From the NCBI GenBank assembly GCA_963744255.1, contig CAVUSZ010000058.1, positions 8,506-72,505 of the forward strand: a stretch of 64,000 bases of DNA, written 5' to 3'. Of this stretch, positions 24,567 through 32,809 are shown piece after piece. The stretch comes from DATEDA01 sp963744255 (GTDB lineage: Bacteria > Pseudomonadota > Gammaproteobacteria > Burkholderiales > SG8-39). The position numbers and the translations under genes are program-made. Position 1 is the stretch's first letter. Each line of letters begins with the position of its first letter. A model generated the notes under the pieces. That model searched no databases. It saw nothing but the letters and a program-made list of their open reading frames with translations, and was not told the DNA's origin.

Positions 24567-25457
24567 ATGGAGTTTCGCCAGCTGCGGCAATTCGTGGCGG
24601 TGGCGCAGACGCTCAACTTCCGGCGTGCCGCAGAGCGGCTGCACATGGCGCAGCCGCCGCTCTCGGTGGCGATCCGCAAGCTCGAGGACGAGCTGGGCGC
24701 GGTGCTCCTCGAACGGGGCTCCCGCGGCGTACGGCTGACCTCCGCCGGCGCGGCGGTGCTGGAGGCCGCGCAGAAATGCCTCACCGACCAGGAGCGGATC
24801 CGGGCCGCCGCGCAGGACGCGGCGCAGGGCGAGAGCGGGCGGTTGCGGGTGGGCTTCGTGGGATCGGCCACCTACGCGCTGATGCCGCGGGTGCTGCCCT
24901 GGTTCCGCCGGCGCTACCCGCGCGTGGACCTCGAGCTGCGCGAGTCCACCAACGTCGAGCTCCTCTCGCAGGTGGAGGCGGAGCAGCTCGACGTCGGCCT
25001 CGTCCGTTTTCCCACCGCGGCGCCGAGCCGGCTGCAGCTCGAGGTCGTGGAACGCGACGTGCTCTGCGCCGCGCTGCCGGCGGGCCACCGGCTGGCGCGG
25101 AAGCGGCCGCTCCTGATGCGTGACCTCGCCGACGGCCCCTTCATCGACTACGCTTCCTCGAGCGTGCCGGGGCTGCACGCGGTCGTGATGCTCGCGTTCC
25201 AGCAGGCGGGGGTCACGCCGCGCCAGGTCGCGCAGGAGGCGACCCAGGTCCAGACCGTCGTGAGTCTCGTCGCCGGCGGTCTCGGGGTCGCGCTGGTCCC
25301 TGCGGTCAGCTCACGGCAGGGGCCGGAGCAGGTCGTGTTCCGCAAAGTCGCGGACATGCCCGAGACCGCTGCCGTCGCCATCGCCCTGGCCTATCGCGCG
25401 GACAACGACCAGGCCGTCGTGAAGCGCTTCCGGGAAGCGGCGCTCGCGGCAGCATGA
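24567..25457 (+). CDS. LysR family transcriptional regulator
   Basis: A 296-residue regulator: N-terminal helix-turn-helix (1-60, MEFRQLRQFVAVAQTLNFRR and AAERLHMAQPPLSVAIRKLE), a linker helix and a two-lobed effector domain (about 90-290, GRLRVGFVGSATYALMPRVL). It is divergent from the CoA-transferase operon with a 95-bp gap, the classical arrangement for a LysR activator responding to the pathway substrate. The effector is probably an acid or its CoA ester (inference). Confidence 0.93.
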   Translation: MEFRQLRQFVAVAQTLNFRRAAERLHMAQPPLSVAIRKLEDELGAVLLERGSRGVRLTSAGAAVLEAAQKCLTDQERIRAAAQDAAQGESGRLRVGFVGSATYALMPRVLPWFRRRYPRVDLELRESTNVELLSQVEAEQLDVGLVRFPTAAPSRLQLEVVERDVLCAALPAGHRLARKRPLLMRDLADGPFIDYASSSVPGLHAVVMLAFQQAGVTPRQVAQEATQVQTVVSLVAGGLGVALVPAVSSRQGPEQVVFRKVADMPETAAVAIALAYRADNDQAVVKRFREAALAAA

Positions 25458-25488
25458 CCTGAAGGAACCGCGCCGTCCGCGGAGGCAC

Positions 25489-25893
25489 TCACTTCCGCAC
25501 CTTCCTGCGCGCCGCCCGCCACGCTTGACGCAGCCTCTCGAGCAGCCGCGTCCGGTCGCCCAACACCTCCTCGTTCGTGAGCCGCAGCAGCGTCACCCCG
25601 GCCGATTCGAGCTCGGCTTCCTTGAGTAGATCCCAGGCCCGCTGGGATGGGGAGCGGTGATAGCCGCCGTCGACTTCGATTCCCAGGCGGACCTCGGGGA
25701 AGTAGAAGTCGATGATCCACGTTCCGCCGCACACCCACTCGCGCCGGAACCGGCCCTCGAGGGCGCCCCCGTTCAACCGCGTCAGGATCGCGTCGAGGGC
25801 GCGCTCGGCGCGGGTGGGATGGTCGCGACGCATATCCGCGGCGAGGCGCACCGCATCCGGAGGGGATGTTCGCCGTCGGAGCCTTCGTATCAT
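25489..25893 (-). CDS. DUF559 domain protein (endonuclease-like)
   Basis: A 134-residue protein. A RAERALDAILTRLNGG lead-in is followed by FRREWVCGGTWIIDFYFPEV and RLGIEVDGGYH. The D-x-ExD arrangement resembles the Vsr/PD-(D/E)xK-like nuclease core of DUF559 proteins. These are widespread, often single-copy, and of unknown biological role. The start at 25893 (MIRRLRRR) is a guess; the frame is open to 25980. It is convergent with lysR. Confidence 0.72.
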   Translation of the reverse strand: MIRRLRRRTSPPDAVRLAADMRRDHPTRAERALDAILTRLNGGALEGRFRREWVCGGTWIIDFYFPEVRLGIEVDGGYHRSPSQRAWDLLKEAELESAGVTLLRLTNEEVLGDRTRLLERLRQAWRAARRKVRK

Positions 25894-26068
25894 CGAGCGG
25901 TGTCGGAAGCGTCGAACGAGATCGCGACGCGGCCCAGTCTGCCGCAGCGTAGGGCTCACCCGGTGAGCCCCGCGACGCACCCGCCGGGATCTCGCGCCTT
26001 CTTCTTTGGTAACCTACAAACCGCTCGGCGTGAGGCACTCGTCCCACGCGACACGGGAAAGAGGTCCG

Positions 26069-26923
26069 ATGACAAGTGGGACGAAGCTCGAGGTCCTGCT
26101 CGACGGCCTGAAGTTCGGCGAGGGGCCGCGCTGGCACGACAGCAAGCTCTGGTTCTCCGATTTCTACGCTCACCGCGTGGCCACCGTCGATCTCGACGGC
26201 CGCGACGAGACCATCGTCGAGGTGCCGCAGCGACCGTCCGGGCTCGGCTGGACCCGGAAGGGCGAGTTGCTGGTCGTCTCGATGCTCGACCGCCGCGTCC
26301 TCCGGTTCGACGGCAAGGCGCTGCACCTCCACGCCGACCTCGCCGCCCTCGCGGCCGGACTCTGCAACGACATGGTGGTGGACGCCGCCGGCCGGGCCTA
26401 CGTCGGCAACTTCGGCTACGACCGGCACAACAACGCGCCGCCGCGCGACACCCGCATCATCCGCGTCGATCCCGACGGCCGCGCGGCGAGCGTCGGCGAC
26501 GACCTCCACTTCCCGAACGGCATGGTGATCGCGCCCGACGGCCGGACCCTGATCGTCGCCGAGACCTTCGCCCACCGGTTGAGCGCGTTCGACGTCGGCG
26601 CCGACGGTTCGCTCGCCAACCGCCGCATCTTCGCCGCGCTCGACGGCGTCTTTCCCGACGGCATCTGCCTCGACGCCGAGGGCGCGGTCTGGGTCACCGA
26701 CGCGCGGGGGCACAGCGTGCTGCGCGTGCTGCCGGGCGGACGGATCGCGCAAGTCCTCGATACCGGGGCCGAGCGTTGCTCGTACGCCTGCATGCTCGGC
26801 GGCCCCGACCGGCGCACCCTGTTCGTCATCACCAACACCGGGAGCGGGCCGAAGATGGCGGAGAAATCCGACGGGCGGGTCGAGATCGTCCGGGTCGACG
26901 TGCCCGGCGCCGGCCTTCCTTGA
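26069..26923 (+). CDS. SMP-30/gluconolactonase/LRE family protein
   Basis: A 284-residue six-bladed beta-propeller lactonase. The metal-ligand Glu lies in LKFGEGPRWHDSKLWFSDFY, with later repeats ending VDAAGRAYVGNFGYD, LHFPNGMVIAPDGRTLIVAE and FPDGICLDAEGAVWVTDARG. Members hydrolyse sugar or other lactones. First of a four-gene plus-strand run (lactonase, CMD, TIM-barrel, SDR) that looks like a catabolic operon. AAAGAGG precedes the ATG. Confidence 0.88.
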   Translation: MTSGTKLEVLLDGLKFGEGPRWHDSKLWFSDFYAHRVATVDLDGRDETIVEVPQRPSGLGWTRKGELLVVSMLDRRVLRFDGKALHLHADLAALAAGLCNDMVVDAAGRAYVGNFGYDRHNNAPPRDTRIIRVDPDGRAASVGDDLHFPNGMVIAPDGRTLIVAETFAHRLSAFDVGADGSLANRRIFAALDGVFPDGICLDAEGAVWVTDARGHSVLRVLPGGRIAQVLDTGAERCSYACMLGGPDRRTLFVITNTGSGPKMAEKSDGRVEIVRVDVPGAGLP

Positions 26924-26945
26924 TGCGAACTACCCTGGGCGAAAG

Positions 26946-27497
26946 ATGGCGCGCGTACCGTACCTGAACCAGTCCGACCTCGCGGCGGAGCACAAGGACC
27001 TGCTCGCCCGGAACATCAACCTCTTCCGGGCCATGGTGCACAGCCCGAACGGCGCCCGCGCGTTCCACGGACTCGGCGAGTTCATCCGCCACACGAGCCG
27101 GCTCGACCCGCGGCTCCGCGAGCTCGCGATCCTGCAGGTCGGCTACCTCACGCGGTCGGTCTACGAGTACACGCACCACATCAAGATCGGCCGCGATTTC
27201 GGCGTGTCGGACGACGACATCCGCGCGATCGGCGCAGAGACCGCCGGCCGGCCGAGCGGGCTCGAGCCGCTTGCCAGGACGGTGTTGCTGGCGGCGCGCG
27301 AAATGACCGCGGGATACGCGATCTCGGACGAGACGTTCGCCGCGCTGGAGAAGGATCTCGATCACGAGCGGCTCACCGATCTCGTCCTCACCATCGCGTT
27401 CTACAACGCCGTTGTGCGCTTCCTCGCGACGATGCAGATCGACAACGAGCCCGAGTACCAGCAGTTCCTCGCCGAGTTTCCGCTCGCGAAGGAATGA
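26946..27497 (+). CDS. carboxymuconolactone decarboxylase family protein
   Basis: A 183-residue all-helical CMD/AhpD-fold protein. The core block is LDPRLRELAILQVGYLTRSV followed by YEYTHHIKIGRDFGVSDDDI. The CxxC of the peroxidase branch AhpD is absent: the position reads EYTHH, so a redox role is unlikely. A metabolic role such as decarboxylation or lactone chemistry fits the neighbouring lactonase better. The stop overlaps the start of the TIM-barrel gene (ATGA). Confidence 0.85.
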   Translation: MARVPYLNQSDLAAEHKDLLARNINLFRAMVHSPNGARAFHGLGEFIRHTSRLDPRLRELAILQVGYLTRSVYEYTHHIKIGRDFGVSDDDIRAIGAETAGRPSGLEPLARTVLLAAREMTAGYAISDETFAALEKDLDHERLTDLVLTIAFYNAVVRFLATMQIDNEPEYQQFLAEFPLAKE

Positions 27498-28321
27498 CCG
27501 GCGTGTCCCGTCCGCCGCGCGAGCTCTCGCTCGCGCACCTCACCGTCCTCGACGCGACGCCGCCCGAGCTCGTCATCGTCGCCGCGGCCGCGGGGTTCCG
27601 GATGGTCGGCATCCGGCTGACGGCGACGCCGAGCGTCGGCGCGCCGCCGTACGACATGCTCGGCGACACGCCCGTCCTGCGGGAGACGCTTGCCGGCTGG
27701 CCGATACCGGCGTCGCCGTGCTCGATGTCGAGTTTCTCCGCTTCGAGCCGGAGACTCCCGATCGGCATCCCCGAGGGCTTTCTCGAGGCCGGCGCGCGTC
27801 TCGGCGCGAAGTACGTGCTCGTGATGAGCGCCGAGCCGGAGGAGGCGCGCACGCTCGACCGCTTCGGCGAGCTCTGTGACCGCGCCGCGCAGTACGGCCT
27901 CGCCGTCTGCCTCGAGTTCGCGATCTACACCGGCGTCAGGACCCTGGCGCACGCCGCGCGCATGGTGAAGCAGTCGGGCCGGTCGAACGCGTCGATCCTC
28001 GTGGACGCGCTGCACTTCAGCCGGTCGGGCGGGACGCCCGCCGACATCGCGACCGTCGATCCGTCGCTCTTCCGCTACGCGCAGATCTGCGACGCGGCGC
28101 CGGGGATGCCGACCGAGGCGCCGGAGCTGATCCGCGAGGCGCGGACCGGCCGGCTCCTGCCCGGCGAGGGGGTGCTGCCGCTCGCGGCGCTCGTGCAGGC
28201 CTTGCCGGCCCGCACGCTGCTGAGCGTCGAGGCGCCGGTGCGCTCGATCGCCGGGCTGCCCGCGCTCGAGCGTGCGCAGCGCGCGTACCGGGCGATGCGC
28301 GAGCTGCTGGACAACACTTAA
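27494..28321 (+). CDS. sugar phosphate isomerase/epimerase-like TIM-barrel protein, internal frame slip
   Basis: A 275-residue xylose-isomerase-like TIM barrel. N-terminal strands (LSLAHLTVLDATPPELVIVA, GFRMVGIRL) and the C-terminal half (GFLEAGARLGAKYVLVMSAE, CLEFAIYTGV, SILVDALHFSRSGG, FRYAQICDA) fit the family. Between about 27695 and 27775 the frame reads an unlikely Ser-rich stretch. The -1 frame there gives LADTGVAVLDVEFLRFEPET, which is what the family shows. Two compensating single-base changes are therefore likely, either sequencing error or mutation. Confidence 0.75.
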   Translation: MTGVSRPPRELSLAHLTVLDATPPELVIVAAAAGFRMVGIRLTATPSVGAPPYDMLGDTPVLRETLAGWPIPASPCSMSSFSASSRRLPIGIPEGFLEAGARLGAKYVLVMSAEPEEARTLDRFGELCDRAAQYGLAVCLEFAIYTGVRTLAHAARMVKQSGRSNASILVDALHFSRSGGTPADIATVDPSLFRYAQICDAAPGMPTEAPELIREARTGRLLPGEGVLPLAALVQALPARTLLSVEAPVRSIAGLPALERAQRAYRAMRELLDNT

Positions 28322-28337
28322 GAAGGAGGAGAGCGCC

Positions 28338-29144
28338 ATGGCGGGAAGAGTCGCAGGCAAAGTGGCAGTAGTGATGGGCGGCGGCCAGACTCCCGGCCAG
28401 ACCGTCGGCAACGGCCGGGCCGCCGCGATCGTGCTCGGGCGCGAGGGCGCCCGCGTCGCGGTCGTCGACCGCGACCTCGCTTCCGCCGAGGAAACCGTCC
28501 GGCTGATCCGCGCGGAGAAGGGCGAGGCGATCGCCCTTCAGGCCGACGCGACGCGCGAGGCGGACGTGCAGCGCGTGATCGCCACCGCCATCGACCGCTT
28601 CGGACCGCTCGACATCCTGCACAACAACGTCGGCGCGAGCATCGCGCTCGGCGACGCGCCGGCCGATGCGCTGACCGAGGAGGCCTTCGACCGCAGCTTC
28701 GCGGTCAACCTCAAGACGGCGTGGCTCGCGACCAAGCACGCGCTCCCCGGCTTCCGGAGCCGCCGCAGCGGCTCGATCGTGAACATCTCGTCGCTCGCCG
28801 CGGCGCAGGCCTATCCGCTGCTCGGCTACAAGACGATGAAGGCGGCGATGATCGCGATGACCGAGAACGTCGCCGCGGCGAACGCGGAGTACGGCATCCG
28901 GGTCAACGCCATCCTGCCGGGGCTGATGAATACGCCGATGGCGATCGAGAACCGCGTGGCGCAGGGCCGCACGCGCGAGCAGGTGGTCGCCGCGCGCGAC
29001 AGCCGCATTCCGCTCGGCCGCAAGATGGGGACCGGGTGGGACGTCGCCCACGCGGCGCTCTTCCTCCACTCCGACGAGGCCGCCTTCATCACCGGCAGCG
29101 TGCTGGTGGTCGACGGGGGCGAGCTCGTCGCCCACGGCCTGTAG
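28338..29144 (+). CDS. SDR family NAD(P)-dependent oxidoreductase
   Basis: A 268-residue short-chain dehydrogenase. The cofactor loop VVMGGGQTPGQTVGNGRAAA carries the insertion seen in one SDR subgroup. ILHNNVGAS is the NNAG-like motif. The catalytic Ser is in IVNISSLAA, with the YKTMK Tyr/Lys pair; the C-terminus ends in ITGSVLVVDGGEL. It oxidises or reduces an alcohol/ketone of the pathway. AAGGAGGAG lies 9 nt before ATG. Last gene of the run starting at 26069. Confidence 0.92.
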   Translation: MAGRVAGKVAVVMGGGQTPGQTVGNGRAAAIVLGREGARVAVVDRDLASAEETVRLIRAEKGEAIALQADATREADVQRVIATAIDRFGPLDILHNNVGASIALGDAPADALTEEAFDRSFAVNLKTAWLATKHALPGFRSRRSGSIVNISSLAAAQAYPLLGYKTMKAAMIAMTENVAAANAEYGIRVNAILPGLMNTPMAIENRVAQGRTREQVVAARDSRIPLGRKMGTGWDVAHAALFLHSDEAAFITGSVLVVDGGELVAHGL

Positions 29145-29171
29145 CGTGCACCACCTGCAACGCGGCTTCCG

Positions 29172-29195
29172 ATAGGCGGGACCGCGGCCGCCTAT
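29172..29195. repeat. inverted repeat ATAGGCGG-N8-CCGCCTAT
   Basis: A perfect 8-bp inverted repeat around GACCGCGG in the 160-bp gap before livH. No U tract follows, so it may be an operator for the liv operon or a processing hairpin after the SDR gene rather than a terminator. Confidence 0.4.
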
Positions 29196-29304
29196 AGGCG
29201 AAAGCTCTGTCAGGCGCGAGGCTCACTTGGGCTAGGATGGCCGCCTCGCACGATCGAAGAACGCGCTTCGCCCACGAGCGGAGACGACACCAAGGAGGAG
29301 CGGC

Positions 29305-30246
29305 GTGGACGCGCTGAAGTGGTTCCTCGTCGACTTCCTGCAGGCGCTCGCCGCGGGGCTGCTGGTCGGCGGCACCTACGGCCTGATGTGCGTCGGCCTC
29401 GGCATCATCTTCGGCGTCATGCGCGTCGTGAACTTCGCCCACGGCGATTTCATGATGCTCGGCATGTACATCGCGTTCTACCTCGTCACCGGCTTCGGCG
29501 TGCTCGCCTTCATGGGGCCGTACGCGGGCCCGATCGTCGGCGCGATCCTCGCCGGACCGATCGTCTTCGTCTTCGGCTGGCTGCTCCACCGCTACCTGAT
29601 CGCGCGCGTGACCGGCGTGCGAGTCGTGACCGCGGAAGCGGAAGGCCACTACGCCCAGATCATCCTCACGCTCGGCGTGTCGCTCATCCTGCAGAACGGC
29701 GGGCTGATCCTGTTCGGCTCGGTGCCGATCTCGGTGCAGACGCCGCTCTCGCGCGAGTCCTGGGAGCTCGGCCCGATCTTCCTCAACCAGGCGCGCACCG
29801 TCAGCTTCGTGCTCGCGGCCGCGTTCGCGATCGCGCTCTACTTCTTCCTCAGCCGCGTGCGGCTCGGCAAGGCGCTGCGCGCCGCCGCCGACAATCCGAT
29901 CGCGGCCGCCTACGTCGGCGTCGACGTCGACCGCTCGCACCGCCTCGCGTTCGGCCTCGGGGTCGGCATCACCGCGGTCGCGGGCGGGCTGATCGCGAGC
30001 TCGCAGTCGTTCCAGCCCTACATCGGCTTCGACTTCGTCGTCGTGATGTTCGCCGGCGTCATCCTCGGCGGGCTCGGCAGCATCCTCGGCGCGTTCTGGG
30101 GCGGGCTCACGATCGGGCTCGTGCAGCAGATGTCGACGCTCTTCCTGCCCTACCAGCTGCAGAACACCGCGATCTTCGTCGTCTTCCTGCTGATCATCTT
30201 CTTCTGGCCGCGCGGGATGTTCGGCCGCACCTGGGAGCGGGCGTGA
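29305..30246 (+). CDS. livH: branched-chain amino acid-type ABC transporter permease, LivH
   Basis: A 313-residue permease with about eight membrane helices. The family block GLMCVGLGIIFGVMRVVNFA with HGDFMMLGMYIA near the N-terminus and FVVVMFAGVILGGLGSILGA near the C-terminus identify LivH. It starts at GTG 29305 after AAGGAGG. Its stop overlaps the GTG of the next gene (GTGA). The liv system here probably imports an organic acid or amide rather than leucine, given the catabolic neighbours (inference). Confidence 0.92.
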   Translation: MDALKWFLVDFLQALAAGLLVGGTYGLMCVGLGIIFGVMRVVNFAHGDFMMLGMYIAFYLVTGFGVLAFMGPYAGPIVGAILAGPIVFVFGWLLHRYLIARVTGVRVVTAEAEGHYAQIILTLGVSLILQNGGLILFGSVPISVQTPLSRESWELGPIFLNQARTVSFVLAAAFAIALYFFLSRVRLGKALRAAADNPIAAAYVGVDVDRSHRLAFGLGVGITAVAGGLIASSQSFQPYIGFDFVVVMFAGVILGGLGSILGAFWGGLTIGLVQQMSTLFLPYQLQNTAIFVVFLLIIFFWPRGMFGRTWERA

Positions 30247-32024
30247 CGGAGCGGCGCCTCCACGGCGGGGTGTGGAAGCAGTACGGCCTGATCGCCGCGT
30301 TCGCCGTCGCCTACCTCCTGCTCGGGCTGCTGGTCCGCAACTCCTACTACCAGCTGATCATGACCCTCGTCCTCATCTGGGCGACGATGGGCTTGAGCTG
30401 GAACATGCTGAGCGGCTACAGCGGCATGATCTCGTTCGGCCAGGCGGCGTTCTTCGGGCTCGGCGGCTACACGATGACGATCGCGTTCGTGAAGTTCGGC
30501 GTCACGCCGTGGCTCGGCATGCCGCTCGGCGTGCTCGTCGGCGTGGTCGCGGCGGTCATCATCGGCATCCCGACCTTCCGCCTGCGCGGCCACTACTTCG
30601 CGCTGTCGATGCTCGCCTATCCGCTCGCCATGCTCTACGTCTTCGAGTGGCTCGGCTACCAGGAGGTGTCGCTGCCGATGATGCGCGAGAACCCGGTGGC
30701 CTACGCGCAGTTCGCGGACCCGCGCACCTACATGGCGTGCGCGATGGTCATGCTCGTCGCCGCGATGATCCTGTGCCTGCACGTCGAGCGCTCGCGCTTC
30801 GGCCGGTCGCTGCTCGCGATCAAGCAGAACGAGCCGGCGGCGGAGGCGGCCGGCATCGACGCGCCGCGGCAGAAGATGTACGCGATCATGCTGAGCGCCG
30901 CGATCGCCGCCGCCGCCGGCGGGCTCTACGCGAACGTGCTGCTGGTGGTGACGCCGCAGACGATGTTCGGGATGCTGGTCTCGGCGCAGGCGCTGATCGT
31001 CTCGCTCTTCGGCGGCGTCGGCGTGTTCTGGGGGCCGGTGATCGGGGCGGCGGTGCTGGTGCCGCTCGCCGAGATCCTGCACGGCGAGCTCGGCCACATC
31101 GTTCCCGGGATCCAGGGCGTGGTCTACGGGCTCGCCATCATCGTCATCATCCTGCTCGCGCCCGAGGGCATCTACTGGAAGCTCCGCGACCGGTTCGCCC
31201 CGGTGCGCCCGCCGCCGTCGGTGCCGCGGGTGGCCGCCGCGCCGGCGCCGGCCGCGGCGCGGCCTGCCGCCGATGCGCCGCCGGTGCTGACGCTGGAGCG
31301 GGTCACGCACGCCTTCGGCGGACTCCGGGCGGTCGACGACGTGAGCCTCGCGGTCAGGCCGGGCTCGATCCACGGCATCATCGGGCCGAACGGCGCCGGC
31401 AAGACGACGCTCTTCAACGTCATCAACGGGTTCCTCTCGCCGGCGACCGGCAGCATCCGGTTCGAAGGCGCCGGGCTCGTCGGCCTGAAGCCGCATCAGA
31501 TCTGCCGGCGGGGCATCGGCCGCACGTTCCAGGTGGTGCGCGCGTTCCCGCGCATGACCGTGCTCGAGAACGTGATCACCGGCGCCTACGTCGGCGCCGG
31601 CACCGACGCCGAGGCGGAAGAGCTCGCGCTCGCCGCGCTGACGCGCGTCGGCCTCGCGGACGAGCAGGCGTACGCGATCGCCGGCGGGCTCACCACCAAG
31701 CAGCTCCGGCTGATGGAGCTCGCGCGGGCGCTCGCGCCGCGGCCGCGCCTGCTGCTCCTCGACGAGACCCTGGCGGGGCTCGGGCACGACGCGCTCGAGG
31801 AGATGCTCGGCATCATCCGCCAGGTGAACCGCGAGGGCGTCACCGTCGTCATCATCGAGCACACGATGAACGCGATGGTGAAGCTCGCCGACGCTTTCAG
31901 CGTGCTCGACCACGGCCGCCTGATCGCGACCGGAACGCCCGCCGAGGTGGTCCGGGACCGCGCCGTGATCGAGGCCTACCTCGGCAAGAAATGGCTCGAC
32001 CGTGTTGAAGATCCGGTCACTTGA
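30243..32024 (+). CDS. livM: LivM permease - LivG ATPase fusion
   Basis: A 593-residue fusion in one uninterrupted frame. Residues about 1-315 are a LivM permease (SYYQLIMTLVLIWATMGLSW, LSGYSGMISFGQAAFFGLGG, LFGGVGVFWGPVIGAAVLVP). A Pro/Ala linker (about 322-346) leads to a LivG ATPase with Walker A GPNGAGKTT (about 381-389), signature region GGLTTKQLRLMELAR and Walker B RLLLLDETLAGL. The Walker B has Thr where DEP is usual. GTG start overlaps livH; the 3' end overlaps livF by 23 bp. LivM-LivG fusions are known in some proteobacteria. Confidence 0.9.
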   Translation: MTERRLHGGVWKQYGLIAAFAVAYLLLGLLVRNSYYQLIMTLVLIWATMGLSWNMLSGYSGMISFGQAAFFGLGGYTMTIAFVKFGVTPWLGMPLGVLVGVVAAVIIGIPTFRLRGHYFALSMLAYPLAMLYVFEWLGYQEVSLPMMRENPVAYAQFADPRTYMACAMVMLVAAMILCLHVERSRFGRSLLAIKQNEPAAEAAGIDAPRQKMYAIMLSAAIAAAAGGLYANVLLVVTPQTMFGMLVSAQALIVSLFGGVGVFWGPVIGAAVLVPLAEILHGELGHIVPGIQGVVYGLAIIVIILLAPEGIYWKLRDRFAPVRPPPSVPRVAAAPAPAAARPAADAPPVLTLERVTHAFGGLRAVDDVSLAVRPGSIHGIIGPNGAGKTTLFNVINGFLSPATGSIRFEGAGLVGLKPHQICRRGIGRTFQVVRAFPRMTVLENVITGAYVGAGTDAEAEELALAALTRVGLADEQAYAIAGGLTTKQLRLMELARALAPRPRLLLLDETLAGLGHDALEEMLGIIRQVNREGVTVVIIEHTMNAMVKLADAFSVLDHGRLIATGTPAEVVRDRAVIEAYLGKKWLDRVEDPVT

Positions 32025-32709
32025 CGTCGCCTACGGCGGCCTGCACGCCCTGAGCGGCGTGTCGCTCGACGTCGGCGAGGGCGAGTTCGTCGCCGTCGTC
32101 GGCCCGAACGGCGCCGGCAAGTCGACGCTCTTCAAGACGATCTCGGGCACGGTCGCGCCGGTCGCGGGCGAGATCACCTACAAGGGCAAGGACCTCCTCA
32201 CCGTGCCGCCGGGGGAGCGCGCGCAGCACGGCATCGCCCACGTCCCCGAGGGACGGCAGGTGTTCGCCTCCATGACCGTCATGGAGAACCTGGAGATGGG
32301 CGCCTACACGCGCAACGGCCGCACGCGCTGGCGCGAGCTCCTGCCGATGATCCTCGCGCTCTTCCCGGTGCTCCAGGAGCGCCGCGAGCAGCTCGCCGGG
32401 ACGCTGTCCGGCGGGGAGCAGCAGATGCTCGCGATCGGGCGCGGGCTCGCGTCGGCGCCGGAGCTCCTGATGCTCGACGAGCCGTCGATGGGGCTCGCGC
32501 CGACGGTGGTCGACGCGATCTTCGAGCGCATCCACCAGATCCACCGCGAGCACGGCATCACGATCCTGCTCGTCGAGCAGCGCGTGGCCGAGGCGCTCGA
32601 GTCCTGCGACCGCGGCTACGTGCTCGAGACCGGGCGCGTGGTCATGCAGGGCACGCACAACGAGCTGATGGCGGATGCGCGCGTGAAGCGCGCGTATCTC
32701 GGGATGTAA
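32002..32709 (+). CDS. livF: branched-chain amino acid-type ABC transporter ATPase, LivF
   Basis: A 235-residue ATPase: Walker A GPNGAGKST (about 35-43), signature LSGGEQQMLAIGR (about 134-146), Walker B LLMLDEPSMGLAP (about 155-167) and the terminal VQ-type MADARVKRAYLGM. It starts at GTG inside the end of the LivM-LivG gene. It supplies the second nucleotide-binding subunit of the importer. Confidence 0.94.
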   Translation: MLKIRSLDVAYGGLHALSGVSLDVGEGEFVAVVGPNGAGKSTLFKTISGTVAPVAGEITYKGKDLLTVPPGERAQHGIAHVPEGRQVFASMTVMENLEMGAYTRNGRTRWRELLPMILALFPVLQERREQLAGTLSGGEQQMLAIGRGLASAPELLMLDEPSMGLAPTVVDAIFERIHQIHREHGITILLVEQRVAEALESCDRGYVLETGRVVMQGTHNELMADARVKRAYLGM

Positions 32710-32721
32710 CGTCGGATGAAA

Positions 32722-32783
32722 CCGAAGGTTTCCTGGCTTCGGGGAGCACGAGGGAGCGCCGCGAAGCGGCGTTGCCCCCTCGT
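32722..32783 (+). promoter_or_regulatory. tandem RNA hairpins between livF and the receptor gene
   Basis: Hairpin 1 pairs CCGAAG (32722-32727) with CTTCGG (32737-32742). Hairpin 2 is longer: ACGAGGG (32748-32754) with CCCTCGT (32777-32783), enclosing CGCCGC-GAA-GCGGCG. No U tract follows. Such structures between transporter and receptor genes often stabilise or separate mRNA segments so that the receptor is made in excess; that role is inferred. Confidence 0.5.
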
Positions 32784-32809
32784 CTCGTAGACAACCAAAG
32801 GAGGAAGTC

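Noticed and set aside
30150..31913. 587-codon minus-strand frame opposite livM-livG
   Set aside because: Antisense shadow of high-GC coding sequence; Arg/His/Glu-rich with no domains, while the plus strand has clear ABC motifs.
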